Assembly: GCA_947258585.1 (NCBI GenBank)
Contig: CAMYIZ010000067.1
Coordinates: forward strand, 1-64,000
Direction: 5' to 3'
DNA from: an uncultured Haliea sp.
GTDB taxonomy: Bacteria; Pseudomonadota; Gammaproteobacteria; Pseudomonadales; Halieaceae
DNA length: 64,000 nucleotides
Shown: positions 1 to 8,562 of the stretch, one piece after another
Layout of the letters: every line of letters starts with the position of its first letter
Position numbering within the stretch: position 1 is the stretch's first letter
Translations under genes and position numbers: made by a program
Notes under the pieces: generated by a model
What the model was told of the DNA's origin: nothing
The model's database searches: none
Seen by the model: the letters and a program-made list of their open reading frames with translations, nothing else

Positions 1-82
1 CCGCAGCGAGGGCAGCCGCAGGCCGCCCGGCCCCGGTCGCCCCGGCCGGCGGGCAAGCGGGGCCGCGCTACGCAGCACCAAA

Positions 83-136
83 CACAGGAACACAGGAACA
101 CGGAACACGGAACACGGAACACGGAACACGGAACAC
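83..136. repeat. 7-8 bp tandem repeat in the ahcY leader
   Basis: Two copies of the 8-mer CACAGGAA are followed by five copies of the 7-mer CACGGAA and a partial copy ending CAC. The array ends about 36 bp before the ahcY start, so it probably lies in the promoter or 5' untranslated region. The 82 bases before it are very GC-rich. I found no convincing SAH-riboswitch consensus in them, although such switches precede ahcY in many relatives and the upstream part may be cut off by the window edge. Confidence 0.85.
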
Positions 137-172
137 AAAACAGTAACTGTCGAATCAACCAGCAGGAAGGAC

Positions 173-1570
173 ATGACCATGAGCACAGCCACCAAACTCG
201 ACACCAAGCCCGACTACAAGGTCGCCGACATCAGCCTCGCCGACTGGGGCCGCCGCGAACTGGACATCGCCGAAACCGAGATGCCGGCGCTGATCGCCAT
301 GCGGGAGAAATACCGCGCCAGCCAGCCCCTGGCCGGTGCCAAAATCCTCGGCTGTATCCACATGACCATCCAGACCGGAGTACTGATCGAGACCCTGATC
401 GAACTGGGTGCGGAAGTACGCTGGTCCTCCTGCAACATCTTTTCCACCCAGGACCACGCCGCCGCCGCAATCGCGGCTGCCGGCATCCCCGTCTTTGCCT
501 GGAAGGGCGAGACCGAGGAAGAATACGAGTGGTGCCTCGAACAAACCATTCTCAAGGACGGCAAGCCCTGGGACGCGAACATGGTCCTGGATGACGGTGG
601 CGACCTGACCGCGATGCTGCACCAGAAATACCCGGCGATGCTGGACCGCATCCACGGCGTGACCGAAGAAACCACCACCGGGGTGCACCGCCTGCAGGAA
701 ATGCTGGCACGCGGCGAGCTGAAAATCCCCGCGGTGAACGTCAACGACTCCATCACCAAATCCAAGAACGACAACAAGTACGGCTGCCGGCACAGCCTCA
801 ACGATGCAATCAAGCGCGGCACCGACCACCTGCTGGCGGGCAAGAAAGCGCTGGTGATTGGTTACGGTGACGTCGGCAAGGGCTCGGCCCAGTCCCTGCG
901 CCAGGAAGGCATGATCGTGCGCATCACGGAAGTCGATCCGATCTGCGCCATGCAGGCCTGCATGGACGGGTATGAGGTGGTCTCCCCCTTCATCGACGGC
1001 GTCAACACCGGCAATGCGGACTGCATCGATCACACCGTGCTCGGCAACGTCGACCTGCTGGTCACCACCACCGGCAACTACAACGTGTGCGACGAACACA
1101 TGCTGCGGGCGTTGAAATCCGGCACCGTGGTCTGCAATATCGGCCACTTCGACAACGAAATCGACACCGCCTTCATGCGCCGCAACTGGCAGTGGGAAGA
1201 AGTGAAGCCCCAGGTACACAAGGTCTATCGCGATGACGCCCGCAGCGACTACCTGATCCTGCTGTCCGAGGGACGCCTGGTGAATCTCGGCAACGCTACC
1301 GGCCACCCCTCGCGGATCATGGACGGCTCCTTTGCCAACCAGGTCCTGGCGCAGATCTACCTGTACGAGCGTCGCTTTGCCAATCTGGAGCCGGAGATGA
1401 AGGCGGCAGCCGTGAAGGTCGAGGTCCTGCCGAAGAAGCTGGACGAGGAAGTGGCCGCGCACATGGTCGCGGGTTTCGGCGGGGTGGTGACCAAACTGAC
1501 CAAGGCGCAGGCGGAATACATCAACGTCAAGGTCGACGGCCCCTTCAAGCCCGACAGCTACAAGTACTAG
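173..1570 (+). CDS. ahcY: Adenosylhomocysteinase (S-adenosyl-L-homocysteine hydrolase)
   Basis: A cytosolic, NAD-dependent enzyme that splits S-adenosylhomocysteine into adenosine and homocysteine, relieving product inhibition of methyltransferases and feeding the methyl cycle. The 465-residue length fits the bacterial family. Visible marks are the substrate-site block [14 protein letters not shown] near residue 84, the Rossmann NAD motif [14 protein letters not shown] near residues 226-239, and a C-terminal KPDSYKY that matches the family's conserved tail, which contacts the cofactor of the neighbouring subunit. The ATG is preceded by AGGAAGG at good spacing; an in-frame ATG two codons later is possible. 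metF follows after 7 bp, so the two are co-transcribed and link homocysteine release to its remethylation. Confidence 0.98.
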   Translation: MTMSTATKLDTKPDYKVADISLADWGRRELDIAETEMPALIAMREKYRASQPLAGAKILGCIHMTIQTGVLIETLIELGAEVRWSSCNIFSTQDHAAAAIAAAGIPVFAWKGETEEEYEWCLEQTILKDGKPWDANMVLDDGGDLTAMLHQKYPAMLDRIHGVTEETTTGVHRLQEMLARGELKIPAVNVNDSITKSKNDNKYGCRHSLNDAIKRGTDHLLAGKKALVIGYGDVGKGSAQSLRQEGMIVRITEVDPICAMQACMDGYEVVSPFIDGVNTGNADCIDHTVLGNVDLLVTTTGNYNVCDEHMLRALKSGTVVCNIGHFDNEIDTAFMRRNWQWEEVKPQVHKVYRDDARSDYLILLSEGRLVNLGNATGHPSRIMDGSFANQVLAQIYLYERRFANLEPEMKAAAVKVEVLPKKLDEEVAAHMVAGFGGVVTKLTKAQAEYINVKVDGPFKPDSYKY

Positions 1571-1577
1571 GGATGAC

Positions 1578-2405
1578 ATGAGTATGATCAGCTTTGAATA
1601 CTTCCCGCCGAAAACCGCGGATGGGCGCACCGCGCTGCTGGAGAAAACCACACCGGCACTGCGGGCCCTGAATCCGGCGTTCTTTTCCGTCACCTATGGC
1701 GCCGGCGGCTCAACCCGCGACAGCACTTTGGGTATCGTGGAAGCGCTGTGCGAGCGCGGCATTGACGTGGCGCCACACCTGAGCTTCGGCGCGGATGACC
1801 GCGACACCATCGCCGCCCTGCTGCAGCGCTACCGCGACATGGGCGTCCGGCGGCTGGTGGCGCTGCGCGGCGATATGCCCTCGGGGATGGGAGGCGCCAG
1901 CCAGCTGGTCTACGCCAGCGAGCTGGTGGCCTTTGTCCGGGAGCAGACCGGCGACCACTTTCACATTGAGGTGGCCGCCTACCCGGAAATTCACCCCCAG
2001 GCCGACAGCTACGACAGCGACCTGAAGTTCCTCAAGCAGAAGCTGGATGCCGGCGCCAACAGCGCGATCACCCAGTACTTCTACAACGTGGAGTCCTACT
2101 TTTACTTCCTCGACCAGTGCGCGGCGATCGGGATCGACAAGCCCATTGTCGCCGGCATCATGCCCATCACCAACTTCGCCAACCTGGCGCGCTTCTCACG
2201 CAATTGCGGCGCCGAGATTCCGCGCTGGATCTGCCAGCGACTAGAGGGCTACGGCAAGGACCAGGAGAGTATCCGCCAGTTCGGCATCGAGGTGGTCACC
2301 CAGCTGTGCCAGACTCTGCTGGAGAGCGGCGCGCCCGGGCTGCACTTCTACACCATGAACCAGATCGAGCCGACCCGGCAGATCCGCGACAACCTGGGAC
2401 TCTGA
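1578..2405 (+). CDS. metF: Methylenetetrahydrofolate reductase
   Basis: This flavoprotein reduces 5,10-methylene-THF to 5-methyl-THF, the methyl donor for homocysteine remethylation to methionine. The 275-residue TIM-barrel protein carries the N-terminal EYFPPKT block (residues 6-12), SVTYGAGGSTRD (about 36-47), LRGDMP and the later ITQYFYN block, all typical of MetF. The first ATG follows AGGGATGAC; a second ATG two codons on is an alternative. It lies 7 bp after ahcY, and rsmE follows 9 bp later, which suggests one operon ahcY-metF-rsmE. Confidence 0.97.
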   Translation: MSMISFEYFPPKTADGRTALLEKTTPALRALNPAFFSVTYGAGGSTRDSTLGIVEALCERGIDVAPHLSFGADDRDTIAALLQRYRDMGVRRLVALRGDMPSGMGGASQLVYASELVAFVREQTGDHFHIEVAAYPEIHPQADSYDSDLKFLKQKLDAGANSAITQYFYNVESYFYFLDQCAAIGIDKPIVAGIMPITNFANLARFSRNCGAEIPRWICQRLEGYGKDQESIRQFGIEVVTQLCQTLLESGAPGLHFYTMNQIEPTRQIRDNLGL

Positions 2406-2414
2406 GGGCTGGCC

Positions 2415-3152
2415 GTGCGCGTACCGCGCATCTTTACCGAGCAGACCCTGGCGCTGGGGTCCGAGCTGGCGCTGGAGCCGGGCCCCAGCCAGCACCTCGC
2501 CCGGGTCTTGCGTATGGGCCCGGGCGACGAGCTGCGGCTGTTCGACGGCAGCGCTTGCGAGTACCAGGCCAGAATCATCGCGGCCGACAAGCGGCAGGTG
2601 GTGGTGGCGGTGCTGGAGTCCGGCCCCGGGCTCGCGGAATCGCCCCTGCGGCTCCATCTGGGCATCGGGATTTCCCGCGGGGAACGCATGGATTGGGTAG
2701 TGCAAAAGGCCACCGAACTCGGCGTGGCCGCGATCAGCCCGCTCTACACCGAGCGCACTGAAGTGCGCTTGCGCGGGGAACGGGAAGCTCGCAAGCAACA
2801 GCACTGGCGGCAAGTGGCGGTCAGTGCCTGTGAACAGTGCGGCCGCAGCGTCCTGCCGGTCGTGCATGAGCCCACAGCCCTGGACCAGTGGCTGCGGGCA
2901 GGGGGCGGGGAGCGCAGGTTCGTACTCCACCACCGGGCCACGACCGCACCCCGGGGGACAGAGCTGCCCACCTCCGTCAAGCTGCTGGTAGGCCCCGAAG
3001 GGGGGCTCAGCGAAGCCGAGATTGCCGCCGCCGAGGCCGCCGGTTTCGAGTCCCTGACGCTGGGCCCCCGGGTCCTGCGCACGGAGACTGCGCCGCTGGC
3101 GGCGCTGGCTGTCCTCCAGGCCCGCTGGGGAGACATGGCTGGCCTGGACTAA
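2415..3152 (+). CDS. rsmE: 16S rRNA (uracil(1498)-N(3))-methyltransferase
   Basis: A SPOUT-class methyltransferase that methylates N3 of U1498 in the decoding region of 16S rRNA using SAM. At 245 residues it has normal length. The C-terminal trefoil-knot SAM site is clear: LLVGPEGGLSEAE (about residues 193-205) and LGPRVLRTETAPLAAL (about 217-232), both family signatures. The N-terminal PUA-like RNA-binding part begins with RVPRIF. The start is GTG, 9 bp after the metF stop. In P. aeruginosa, as remembered, a pilus chemosensory cluster lies between rsmE and gshB; here only 84 bp separate them. Confidence 0.95.
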   Translation: MRVPRIFTEQTLALGSELALEPGPSQHLARVLRMGPGDELRLFDGSACEYQARIIAADKRQVVVAVLESGPGLAESPLRLHLGIGISRGERMDWVVQKATELGVAAISPLYTERTEVRLRGEREARKQQHWRQVAVSACEQCGRSVLPVVHEPTALDQWLRAGGGERRFVLHHRATTAPRGTELPTSVKLLVGPEGGLSEAEIAAAEAAGFESLTLGPRVLRTETAPLAALAVLQARWGDMAGLD

Positions 3153-3176
3153 ACTTGCCCGAAGCCCGGGCGGCGC

Positions 3177-3205
3177 TTGCGCCGCTCTCGTCCATTGCGT
3201 ACTTT
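3177..3205 (+). promoter_or_regulatory. Possible sigma-70 promoter for gshB
   Basis: TTGCGC (3177-3182) and TACTTT (3200-3205) are separated by 17 bp, ending about 30 bp before the gshB ATG. The -35 is fair and the -10 is weak, so this is a candidate only. It sits just after the rsmE stop and would give gshB-tonB-yqgE-ruvX their own transcript. Confidence 0.35.
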
Positions 3206-3236
3206 AACCATCCTTGCAGACCTGCGGAAACTACCG

Positions 3237-4190
3237 ATGACAATCAAGATCGGCGTAGTCATGGATCCCATCTCGCGGATCCAGTACAAGAAAGACAGCA
3301 CCCTGGCCATGCTGCTGGCAGCCCAGGCCCGTGACTGGCAGCTATTCTATATGGAACCCCGCCACCTGTTCCTGGAGCAGGGCAAGGCCCGGGCCAGTAT
3401 GGCGCAGCTGACGGTGTTCCGGGACCCGGAGGCCTGGTTCCAGCTGGACTCTGAGCATGTGCGCGACCTGGCGGAACTGGATGTGATCCTGATGCGCAAG
3501 GATCCGCCCTTTGACAATGAGTACATTTACCTCACCTACATGCTGGAGGCTGCCGAGCGCGAGGGCACATTGATCGTCAACCGCTGCCAGAGCCTGCGGG
3601 ATTGCAACGAAAAGGTATTCGCCACCCGGTTTCCCCAGTGCTGCCCGCCCCTGCTGGTCAGCAGTGACCCGGCGCGACTCAAGGCCTTCCACAGCGAACA
3701 CGGCGACGTGATCTTCAAGCCGCTGGACGGAATGGGCGGCTCCTCCATCTTTCGGGTCATGCCCGGAGACCCCAACCTCAACGTCATCCTGGAAACGCTG
3801 ACCGGCCACGGCCGCTACACCATCATGGCCCAGCGCTTCATCCCCGAAATCCTCGAGGGCGACAAGCGCATCCTGATGATCAACGGCGAACCATTGCCCT
3901 ACTGCCTGGCGCGGGTACCCCTCGCCGGGGAAACCCGCGGCAACCTGGCCGCCGGGGGAACCGGCAGGGCGCAGCCTCTCTCCGACCGGGACCAATGGAT
4001 CGCCGCCCAGGTCGGACCGGCCCTCCGCGAACGGGGGCTGTATTTTGTCGGCCTGGACGTCATCGGGGACTACCTGACCGAAATCAATGTCACCAGCCCC
4101 ACAGGGGTTCGGGAGATTGATAACGCCTACAATCTGGACATCGGCGGGCAGCTGATGGATTGTATTGCCCAGGAGCTGGCAGCGCGCTGA
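3237..4190 (+). CDS. gshB: Glutathione synthetase
   Basis: An ATP-grasp ligase that joins gamma-glutamylcysteine and glycine to form glutathione in the cytosol. The ATG at 3237 gives MTIKIGVVMDPI, the normal N-terminus, and 317 residues, close to the E. coli enzyme; the open frame extends 20 codons upstream but lacks family similarity there. The ATP-grasp loop FKPLDGMGGSSIFRV lies near residues 160-175 and the metal/substrate block EINVTSPTGVREID near 282-295. The tonB-like gene starts 8 bp after its stop. The order gshB-tonB-yqgE-yqgF is conserved in pseudomonads. Confidence 0.97.
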   Translation: MTIKIGVVMDPISRIQYKKDSTLAMLLAAQARDWQLFYMEPRHLFLEQGKARASMAQLTVFRDPEAWFQLDSEHVRDLAELDVILMRKDPPFDNEYIYLTYMLEAAEREGTLIVNRCQSLRDCNEKVFATRFPQCCPPLLVSSDPARLKAFHSEHGDVIFKPLDGMGGSSIFRVMPGDPNLNVILETLTGHGRYTIMAQRFIPEILEGDKRILMINGEPLPYCLARVPLAGETRGNLAAGGTGRAQPLSDRDQWIAAQVGPALRERGLYFVGLDVIGDYLTEINVTSPTGVREIDNAYNLDIGGQLMDCIAQELAAR

Positions 4191-4198
4191 GGCACAGC

Positions 4199-5050
4199 AT
4201 GCAGCGAGGTATCACCACGGAGCCAGGCAATGGCCTGGGAATAGCCATATTCCTGGCCGCCGCCCTGCACGCCATCCTGGTGCTGGGTCTCGGGTTTGAT
4301 CCCGGCGCCGAACCCGAATATACCCCGCAGCTGGAGATTACCCTGGCCCAGCGTCGCACCGAACTCGCACCCGACGATGCCAGCCACCTCGCCCAGTTCA
4401 ACCAGCAGGGCAGCGGCGACCAGGCTGAAGAGACGAGTGTCACCAGCACCGACAGTGCACCCCTGTCACTGGCCCAACAGCAACAGGCGGCACAGCAGGC
4501 CCGGGAGCAGCAGGCAACCGCAACGCCGGTCACCAGTCACAACAGTCAACGGCAGCTACCCGCCAGCCAGCGGGACAGTCTCCCGGAGACCGCGCCCACG
4601 CCGGGTCTGAACCCAGATTCAGAGCGCCTGACCCGGGAGCTGGCCTATCTGGAAGCGGCCCTGGATGACCAGGCACGGGACTATTCCAACCGGCCAAAAG
4701 TACGCCGGCTGACCTCCCTGTCCACCCGCGAAGCGGTCGACGCAGCCTACCTGCATGACTGGCGGCGGCGGGTTGAGGCAGTCGGCAACCAGTATTACCC
4801 GGAAGCATCGATTCGCTATGGCATTTACGGCAGCCTGCGCCTGCTGGTAGTCATCAACTACGACGGTCAGCTTGAGGACATCCAGGTCCTGGCCTCCTCG
4901 GGCTTTGCGGTGCTGGATGAAGCGGCGATCAAAATCGTTCGTATGGCAGCGCCATTTGCCCCGTTTCCAGCCGAGCTCCGGGCCACCGCGGACAAGCTGG
5001 AGATTATCCGCACGTGGCAATTCGAGGAAAACCAGCTAAGCTCGGGGTAA
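4199..5050 (+). CDS. Energy transducer TonB family protein (TonB3-like)
   Basis: A single-pass inner-membrane protein of 283 residues. A hydrophobic segment at about residues 12-32 (LGIAIFLAAALHAILVLGLGF) is followed by a long Gln/Ala/Ser-rich periplasmic stretch, then a C-terminal TonB domain (about 195-283) containing IRYGIYGSLRLLVVINYDGQ and AAIKIVRMAAPFAPFP. The linker lacks the strong Pro-Lys repeats of classical TonB. No exbB/exbD is nearby. Position between gshB and yqgE matches P. aeruginosa TonB3, reported to be needed for twitching motility, so a pilus-related role is possible but inferred from context. The ATG at 4199 is chosen because the upstream extension overlaps gshB. Confidence 0.85.
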   Translation: MQRGITTEPGNGLGIAIFLAAALHAILVLGLGFDPGAEPEYTPQLEITLAQRRTELAPDDASHLAQFNQQGSGDQAEETSVTSTDSAPLSLAQQQQAAQQAREQQATATPVTSHNSQRQLPASQRDSLPETAPTPGLNPDSERLTRELAYLEAALDDQARDYSNRPKVRRLTSLSTREAVDAAYLHDWRRRVEAVGNQYYPEASIRYGIYGSLRLLVVINYDGQLEDIQVLASSGFAVLDEAAIKIVRMAAPFAPFPAELRATADKLEIIRTWQFEENQLSSG

Positions 5051-5096
5051 AGGCGGGGTGTTACCGTCCTGCCGCACATGAGGGTCAACATACGGG

Positions 5097-5687
5097 ATGT
5101 CTGTCCGGGGCGCGACCAGCGCAATCAAGAGTGGTAATTGCCTGCGTGATCACTTCCTGCTGGCCATGCCGAGCCTGTCCGAGGGAATATTCTCCCAGAG
5201 CATCACCTACATTTGTGAACACGGTGAGAGCGGGGCGATGGGTATTATCATCAACCAGCCCCTGGATTTGACCGTGGCGGAAATCTTCGAGCATCTGGAC
5301 ATCAAGGCCAGCCGGGAGTTCGGCGATGAGCCCGTGATGGCCGGCGGGCCGGTACAGATCGACCACGGTTTCGTGCTGCACCGCCACAGCGCAACCGACT
5401 GGGAAGCTAGCCTCCAGGTGACCCCGGAAATTACGCTCACGACCTCCCGCGACATACTGCGCGCCATTGCCGACGGCAGCGGGCCATCGGAACACCTGAT
5501 CGCCCTCGGCTACGCGGGTTGGTCCGCCGGCCAGCTGGAAGAGGAGCTGTCACACAACAGCTGGCTGAGCCTGCCGGCGGACAGCGAGGTCATTTTTGCT
5601 ACCCCCTGGCATCGCCGGCTCGCGGCGGCGGCGGCGGGCCTGGGTATCGACATGAACCTGATTTCGGCCCAGGCAGGGCATGCCTGA
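5097..5687 (+). CDS. yqgE: YqgE/AlgH family protein (UPF0301)
   Basis: A conserved cytosolic protein of 196 residues whose biochemical role is not settled; the P. aeruginosa homologue AlgH was linked to alginate regulation. The family signature is clear: SLSEGIFSQSITYICEHGESGAMGIIINQPL near residues 27-57 and the FVLH/GYAGWSAGQLEEEL blocks. The first ATG gives about 17 residues before the conserved LRDHFLLAMP; the ribosome site before it is weak, so a later start is possible. Its last 8 bases overlap the start of ruvX, which implies translational coupling. Confidence 0.93.
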   Translation: MSVRGATSAIKSGNCLRDHFLLAMPSLSEGIFSQSITYICEHGESGAMGIIINQPLDLTVAEIFEHLDIKASREFGDEPVMAGGPVQIDHGFVLHRHSATDWEASLQVTPEITLTTSRDILRAIADGSGPSEHLIALGYAGWSAGQLEEELSHNSWLSLPADSEVIFATPWHRRLAAAAAGLGIDMNLISAQAGHA

Positions 5688-6147
5688 CTCGCAAACCCTG
5701 GACAAGCAAAAACCCGCCACGGTGCTCGCCTTTGATTACGGCCTGAAGCAGATCGGGGTCGCTGTGGGCAACACACTGCTGGGCACTACCCGCAGCCTGG
5801 TCGTTTTGCGTGCGAGGGACGGTGTGCCGGACTGGTCGGCACTGGCGGCGCTGGTGGCCGAGTGGCAACCCGACTTGCTGGTGGTCGGCGACCCCCTGAA
5901 CATGGACGGCAGTGTCAGCGAGCTTGCCACCCGGGCACGCAAGTTTGGACGCCGGCTGCACGGCAGGCTGGGGCTGCCGGTGACCATGACCGACGAGCGC
6001 CTCAGCAGTTATACCGCCAAACAGGAACAGCGCGAGCAGGGACACCGCGGCGATTACAAGGCGGCGCCAATAGACAGCTATGCGGCAGAGTTGATCCTGC
6101 AGACCTGGCTGCGGGAAAACGCGGAACGCCATCGCGGGTCGGCCTGA
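5680..6147 (+). CDS. ruvX: Putative pre-16S rRNA nuclease / Holliday junction resolvase-like YqgF
   Basis: An RNase H-fold protein thought to trim the 5' end of pre-16S rRNA. The 155 residues show the expected acidic sites: FDYGLKQIGVAVG (Asp19), VVGDPLNMDGS near residue 67, MTDERLSSYTA near 104, and Asp in DSYAAELIL near 132. It starts inside the end of yqgE. The gene ends at a short tandem array, beyond which pilU ends convergently. In P. aeruginosa, as remembered, pyrR and pyrB follow yqgF; they are absent here. Confidence 0.94.
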   Translation: MPDSQTLDKQKPATVLAFDYGLKQIGVAVGNTLLGTTRSLVVLRARDGVPDWSALAALVAEWQPDLLVVGDPLNMDGSVSELATRARKFGRRLHGRLGLPVTMTDERLSSYTAKQEQREQGHRGDYKAAPIDSYAAELILQTWLRENAERHRGSA

Positions 6148-6152
6148 CACCA

Positions 6153-6230
6153 CCTGCGCGGCCCGACCTGCGCGGCCCGACCTACGCGGCCCGACCTACG
6201 CGGCCCGACCTACGCGGCCCGACCTACATA
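6153..6230. repeat. 14-bp tandem repeat between ruvX and pilU
   Basis: Five full copies of CCTRCGCGGCCCGA at 6153-6222 (two copies with G and three with A at the fourth base) are followed by a partial copy CCTACATA that runs up to the pilU stop codon. On the minus strand the unit reads GTAGGTCGGGCCGC and begins immediately after pilU with TATGTAGG. It fills the whole convergent gap between ruvX and pilU. Confidence 0.9.
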
Positions 6231-7379
6231 CTACGGTTTGCGCTGCCCCATGAAGTTGCCGCGGTTGTCGGCCTCGTCGAAGCTGAGACCCAGCGTGTCG
6301 TCCGTGGCAGTGCGGCTCTTCTCGAACATCTTTATCATCAGGCGCACATCATTGGCCGAATCCGCGAAGCGGAGCGCATCATCCAGGCTGATATAGTTCT
6401 TCTTGTAAGCGGCGACCAGGGACTGGTCGAGCGTCTGCATGCCCAGCTCGGTCGATTTGGACATGACATCCTTGATCAGGTGTACCTCGCCCTTGCGAAT
6501 GTAATCCTGCACCAGCGGCGTATTGAGCAGCACCTCCACCACGGGAACCCGCCCCTTGCCATCCTTGCGCGGCAACAATTGCTGGGCGACCATCGCCTTC
6601 AGGTTGAGCGACAGATCCATCCAGACCTGGGAGTGCATGTTGGCGGGAAAGAAGCTCTGGATACGGTCCAGAGCCTGATTGGCGTTGTTGGCGTGCAGGG
6701 TGCACAGGCACAGGTGGCCGGTTTCGGCGAAGGTCAGTGCCTGTGCCATGGTGTCCGCCGAGCGCACCTCCCCGATCAGGATGACATCCGGTGCCTGGCG
6801 CAGCGTGTTCTTCAGGGCGACATCGAAGGATTCGGTATCGATGCCGACCTCGCGCTGGGTGACCAGACAGTTGCCGTGCTCGTGAACGAATTCGATCGGG
6901 TCCTCAATGCTGATGATGTGGCCGCGGCTGTTGCGGTTGCGGTGGCCCACCATCGCCGCCAGTGAGGTCGTCTTGCCGGTACCGGTAGCACCGACAAAGA
7001 TGACCAGACCCCGCTTGGTCATGGCCAGGTCCTTGATGATGTTGGGCAAGCCGAGCTCTTCCACTTCCGGGATGCGGGTTTCAATCCTCCGCAGCACCAT
7101 GCCGAAGCGACCCCGCTCCACCAGCGCACTGGCCCGGAAACGACCCAGGCCCTCGCTGGCGAGAGCGAAATTGCATTCGTGGGTGCTGAGGAACTCCTCC
7201 TTCTGCTTCTCGGTCATGGTCGAGAGGACGATGTCCCGGGTCTGCTCATCGGTGAGTTTGGTGTCGCTGATGGGGTAGATCTGCCCATCCACCTTGATGC
7301 ACGGGGCGGCGTTGGCGGAGATAAAGCCGTCGGACGCGCCCTCCTTGACGATGCGTTGCAGTAGATCCTCAATCTTCAT
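6231..7379 (-). CDS. pilU: Type IV pilus ATPase PilU (twitching motility)
   Basis: A hexameric AAA-type secretion ATPase that assists PilT in depolymerising the type IV pilus on the cytoplasmic face of the inner membrane. The 382 residues include Walker A GATGTGKTTSLAAMV (about 130-144), the Asp-box ISIEDPIEFVHEHG, Walker B ILIGEVRSADTMAQAL and the His box TGHLCLCTLHANNA. The C-terminus differs from PilT, lacking its AIRNLIRE motif, as usual for PilU. The ATG follows GAGAGGAGC. It lies 24 bp after pilT in the same transcript. Confidence 0.96.
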   Translation of the reverse strand: MKIEDLLQRIVKEGASDGFISANAAPCIKVDGQIYPISDTKLTDEQTRDIVLSTMTEKQKEEFLSTHECNFALASEGLGRFRASALVERGRFGMVLRRIETRIPEVEELGLPNIIKDLAMTKRGLVIFVGATGTGKTTSLAAMVGHRNRNSRGHIISIEDPIEFVHEHGNCLVTQREVGIDTESFDVALKNTLRQAPDVILIGEVRSADTMAQALTFAETGHLCLCTLHANNANQALDRIQSFFPANMHSQVWMDLSLNLKAMVAQQLLPRKDGKGRVPVVEVLLNTPLVQDYIRKGEVHLIKDVMSKSTELGMQTLDQSLVAAYKKNYISLDDALRFADSANDVRLMIKMFEKSRTATDDTLGLSFDEADNRGNFMGQRKP

Positions 7380-7403
7380 GGGATGCTCCTCTCGGCGTCC
7401 GGG

Positions 7404-8438
7404 CTAGAAGTTTTCGGGCATACGCGCTTTCTCGCGGGCAATATCCCGGGAGATTACCCGCCGCTCCACCAGGTCCTTCAGACACTGGTCCATGGTTTGC
7501 ATGCCCAGCGCGTGACCGGTCTGGATCGCGGAGTACATTTGCGCCACCTTGTCCTCCCGGATCAGGTTGCGGATGGCCGAGGTGCCGCGCATGATCTCGT
7601 GTGCCGCCACCCGGCCACCAGTGGCGCGCTTGAGCAGGGTCTGGGAAACGACCGCCTGCAGGGACTCCGAGAGCATGGATCGCACCATGGACTTTTCCGC
7701 CGCGGGAAATACATCCACCACCCGGTCGATGGTCTTTGCCGCCGACGTCGTATGCAGGGTGCCAAACACCAGGTGCCCGGTTTCCGCGGCGGTCAGCGCC
7801 AGGCGGATAGTCTCGAGGTCGCGCATCTCACCCACCAGAATAATATCCGGGTCCTCCCGCAGCGCAGAGCGCAGGGCCTCGGCAAAACCCAGGGTGTCGC
7901 GGTGCACTTCGCGCTGGTTGACCAGGCATTTCTTGCTCTCGTGCACGAACTCGATCGGGTCCTCAATGGTGAGAATGTGTTCGTACTTGTTGTCGTTGAT
8001 GTGGTCCACCATGGCCGCAAGCGTGGTGGACTTGCCCGAGCCGGTAGGACCGGTGACCAGCACCAGACCGCGCGGTGTCATGCAGATATCCCGAAAAACC
8101 TGGCCCATGCCAAGATCTTCCATGGTCAATACCTTGGAGGGAATAGTCCGGAAAACACCGCCCGCGCCGCGATTCTGGTTAAAGGCATTGACGCGGAAAC
8201 GCGCCACACCCGGAACCTCGAAGGAGAAGTCCGTTTCCATGAACTCCTCATAGTCCTTGCGCTGCTTGTCGTTCATGATGTCGTAGATCAGCTCGTGGAC
8301 CTGCTTGTGGTCCATCGGCGGCAGGTTGATACGGCGCACGTCACCGTCGACCCGAATCATGGGCGGCAAACCCGCCGACAGGTGCAGGTCCGAGGCGCCC
8401 TGCTTCGCGCTGAACGCGAGAAGTTCTGTAATATCCAC
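7404..8438 (-). CDS. pilT: Type IV pilus retraction ATPase PilT
   Basis: The motor that retracts type IV pili for twitching motility and DNA uptake. The GTG at 8438 gives VDITELLAFSAKQGASDLHLSAG and 344 residues, the P. aeruginosa PilT length, and is preceded by an AGGGGAGCG ribosome site; the 39 extra upstream codons look non-coding. ASDLHL lies near residue 15, Walker A GPTGSGKSTTLAAM near 133-146, Walker B ILVGEMRD, the His box TGHLVFGTLHTTSA, and the PilT-specific TSAIRNLIRED near residue 290. It is divergent from yggS with 124 bp between, where the promoters must lie. Confidence 0.97.
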   Translation of the reverse strand: MDITELLAFSAKQGASDLHLSAGLPPMIRVDGDVRRINLPPMDHKQVHELIYDIMNDKQRKDYEEFMETDFSFEVPGVARFRVNAFNQNRGAGGVFRTIPSKVLTMEDLGMGQVFRDICMTPRGLVLVTGPTGSGKSTTLAAMVDHINDNKYEHILTIEDPIEFVHESKKCLVNQREVHRDTLGFAEALRSALREDPDIILVGEMRDLETIRLALTAAETGHLVFGTLHTTSAAKTIDRVVDVFPAAEKSMVRSMLSESLQAVVSQTLLKRATGGRVAAHEIMRGTSAIRNLIREDKVAQMYSAIQTGHALGMQTMDQCLKDLVERRVISRDIAREKARMPENF

Positions 8439-8562
8439 CGAATCGCTCCCCTGGGGCCAGCCCGGCATCACTGCCGGTTTCGGCTGCCGGCACAGGCTCG
8501 CGCAGCAGCCACTTGTTTTTTCAACTCGCGTGCCGCGACCGGAATCCGCTACCATCTACCGC

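Noticed and set aside
1-82. Possible SAH riboswitch before ahcY
   Set aside because: The GC-rich sequence does not show the consensus core I know for this class. The upstream part is cut off, so I did not annotate it.
155-1693. A 512-codon open frame on the minus strand opposite ahcY
   Set aside because: It mirrors a certain gene, has no recognisable domain, and is explained by the absence of stop codons opposite GC-biased third positions.
6153-6230. Tandem array considered as a CRISPR
   Set aside because: Units are 14 bp, directly abutting, with no spacers and no cas genes.
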